NCBI GenBank assembly: GCA_001824745.1
Contig: MHSZ01000001.1
Location: 9,646-15,495, forward strand
Origin: Candidatus Terrybacteria bacterium RIFCSPLOWO2_01_FULL_58_14
GTDB taxonomy: Bacteria > Patescibacteriota > Minisyncoccia > Terrybacterales > 2-01-FULL-58-14
Direction: 5' to 3'
Length of the DNA stretch: 5,850 nucleotides
In this document: positions 5,337 through 5,850 of the stretch, in pieces
Layout of the letters: each line of letters opens with the position of its first letter
Position numbering within the stretch: the first letter of the stretch is position 1
Program-made: the position numbers and the translations under genes
The notes under the pieces: model-generated
What the model was told of the DNA's origin: nothing
The model's database searches: none
What the model saw: only the letters and a program-made list of their open reading frames with translations

Positions 5337-5715
5337 ATAACGGGAAGTGCTCAACGGATTTTGCTTATAGTATCCCCGGCTGTGCCGGTATGGTGGCAAC
5401 GCGCGATAACGATTTGTGAAGCTCCCTTTTGGGAAGCGCAACGAAATGTGGAAACGCGTCGCAGATGACCTTGAGCGAGTATTCAGTTTTCAATTCTTGT
5501 ACCTATCTATTATACCATACCTGATGCCTGTTCGAAAACCACCAAACACGCTCCCGGGCTCCAAGTCGCAAGAGTCCCCCTTCGTGGCGATGACATGGGT
5601 TGCCGATTGAGACTTCGGTTCGATGTCCTAGATGGGTACGCACATTTTCGCCCAGAACCCTTTTCCGAAAGTGTTGAAAATCAGGGCAACTCGGTCGCAC
5701 GATACTAAAGTTCTG
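5337..5715. other. Gene-free stretch downstream of tRNA-Trp
   Basis: Only short frames without ribosome sites occur, including a GTG-started plus frame 5416-5610 and a minus frame 5503-5700 with no recognisable domain. A CCGGC-TGT-GCCGG hairpin lies at 5376-5388. If the tRNA marks an insertion boundary, the junction would be expected close to 5716. No integrase remnant is visible. Confidence 0.4.
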
Positions 5716-5792
5716 TGGCAGGGGCGCTGGGACTCGAACCCAGAACCTTCGGTTTTGGAGACCGATGCTCTGACCAGTTGAGCTACGCCCCT
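5716..5792 (-). tRNA. trpT: tRNA-Trp (anticodon CCA)
   Basis: The gene is a complete cloverleaf on the minus strand. The acceptor stem AGGGGCG (5786-5792) pairs with CGCCCCT (5720-5726), with discriminator G and an encoded CCA (5716-5718). The D-arm has AGCTCAACTGGTCAGAGC. The anticodon stem-loop is TCGGT-CTCCAAA-ACCGA with anticodon CCA. The T-arm is CTGGG-TTCGAGT-CCCAG. Anticodon CCA reads UGG (Trp), and the acceptor and discriminator match bacterial tRNA-Trp. The 3' end faces the accessory genes to the left. Confidence 0.97.
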
Positions 5793-5796
5793 AAGA

Positions 5797-5811
5797 GTCG
5801 CCACGGGCGAC
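5797..5811. repeat. Perfect 6-bp hairpin just upstream of tRNA-Trp
   Basis: GTCGCC (5797-5802) and GGCGAC (5806-5811) are perfect inverted copies around a 3-nt loop, 4 bp before the first base of the tRNA. There is no T-tract, so it is not an obvious terminator. It may be part of the tRNA precursor leader or a boundary element. Confidence 0.45.
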
Positions 5812-5813
5812 AA

Positions 5814-5841
5814 ACCCTAAATCCTAAACCCTAATCTCTAA
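5814..5841. repeat. Degenerate CCCTAA-type heptamer array
   Basis: Four adjacent 7-bp units can be read: ACCCTAA (5814-5820), ATCCTAA (5821-5827), ACCCTAA (5828-5834) and TCTCTAA (5835-5841). All keep CTAA at the end. The array resembles telomere-type repeats but is short and imperfect. It lies directly after the 6-bp hairpin, and its continuation past the window edge is unknown. Confidence 0.5.
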
Positions 5842-5850
5842 TATACCGAA

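Noticed and set aside
5416..5610. GTG-started plus frame of 64 residues with a hydrophobic stretch
   Set aside because: No ribosome site, no family resemblance, and it lies in an otherwise non-coding stretch.
5628..5813. Minus frame encoding GVAQLVRASVSKTEGSGFESQRPC
   Set aside because: This peptide is the translation of the tRNA-Trp gene, a well-known spurious call.

Overview
The window looks like an accessory (defence-rich) stretch of a bacterial chromosome, read almost entirely leftward (minus strand) and anchored at its right end by a complete minus-strand tRNA-Trp(CCA). The standard code applies: TGA, TAG and TAA all end genes, and the Trp anticodon is CCA. Small, overlapping reading frames, weak Shine-Dalgarno sequences, a cassette of small winged-helix-like proteins and palindromic intergenic pieces suggest a Patescibacteria/CPR-type bacterium, but this is inferred from style only. 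No phylogenetic marker protein is present.

Region 1 (1-1659) is a restriction locus: a promoter, a 66-residue helix-turn-helix protein and, 6 bp later, the first 469 residues of a type III-like Res subunit (SF2 helicase with ATGTGKT, DEAH and SATP motifs) that runs off the left edge. No methyltransferase lies before Res, so any Mod gene is downstream outside the window or elsewhere.

Region 2 (1696-2441) is a HigBA-type toxin-antitoxin module. The toxin comes first (Gp49/HigB-like, RelE superfamily) and overlaps an XRE antitoxin by 26 bp. It is bounded by a perfect 15-bp hairpin terminator on the left and a promoter containing a perfect TATAGC/GCTATA operator-like palindrome on the right.

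Region 3 (2625-4930) is the most unusual part: five overlapping or closely spaced genes under one good sigma70-like promoter. Three small proteins (130, about 134 and 173 aa) each look like a variable N-terminus plus a winged helix. Then come a 60-aa basic protein and a 253-aa protein with a HEPN-like R-x6-H motif and another winged-helix-like C-terminus. I cannot name the system. The architecture suggests a DNA-binding/RNase, possibly antiviral or toxin-antitoxin-like, cassette. The 173-aa gene carries a GC-rich, REP-like hairpin in its linker that is translated.

Region 4 (4931-5850) has no convincing protein gene. It holds a 67-nt imperfect hairpin whose base is an SD/anti-SD-like duplex, the tRNA-Trp, a 6-bp hairpin just upstream of the tRNA, and a short degenerate CCCTAA-type heptamer array. 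The tRNA 3' end faces the accessory genes, the usual geometry for an integration site, but no second copy of the tRNA 3' end was seen.
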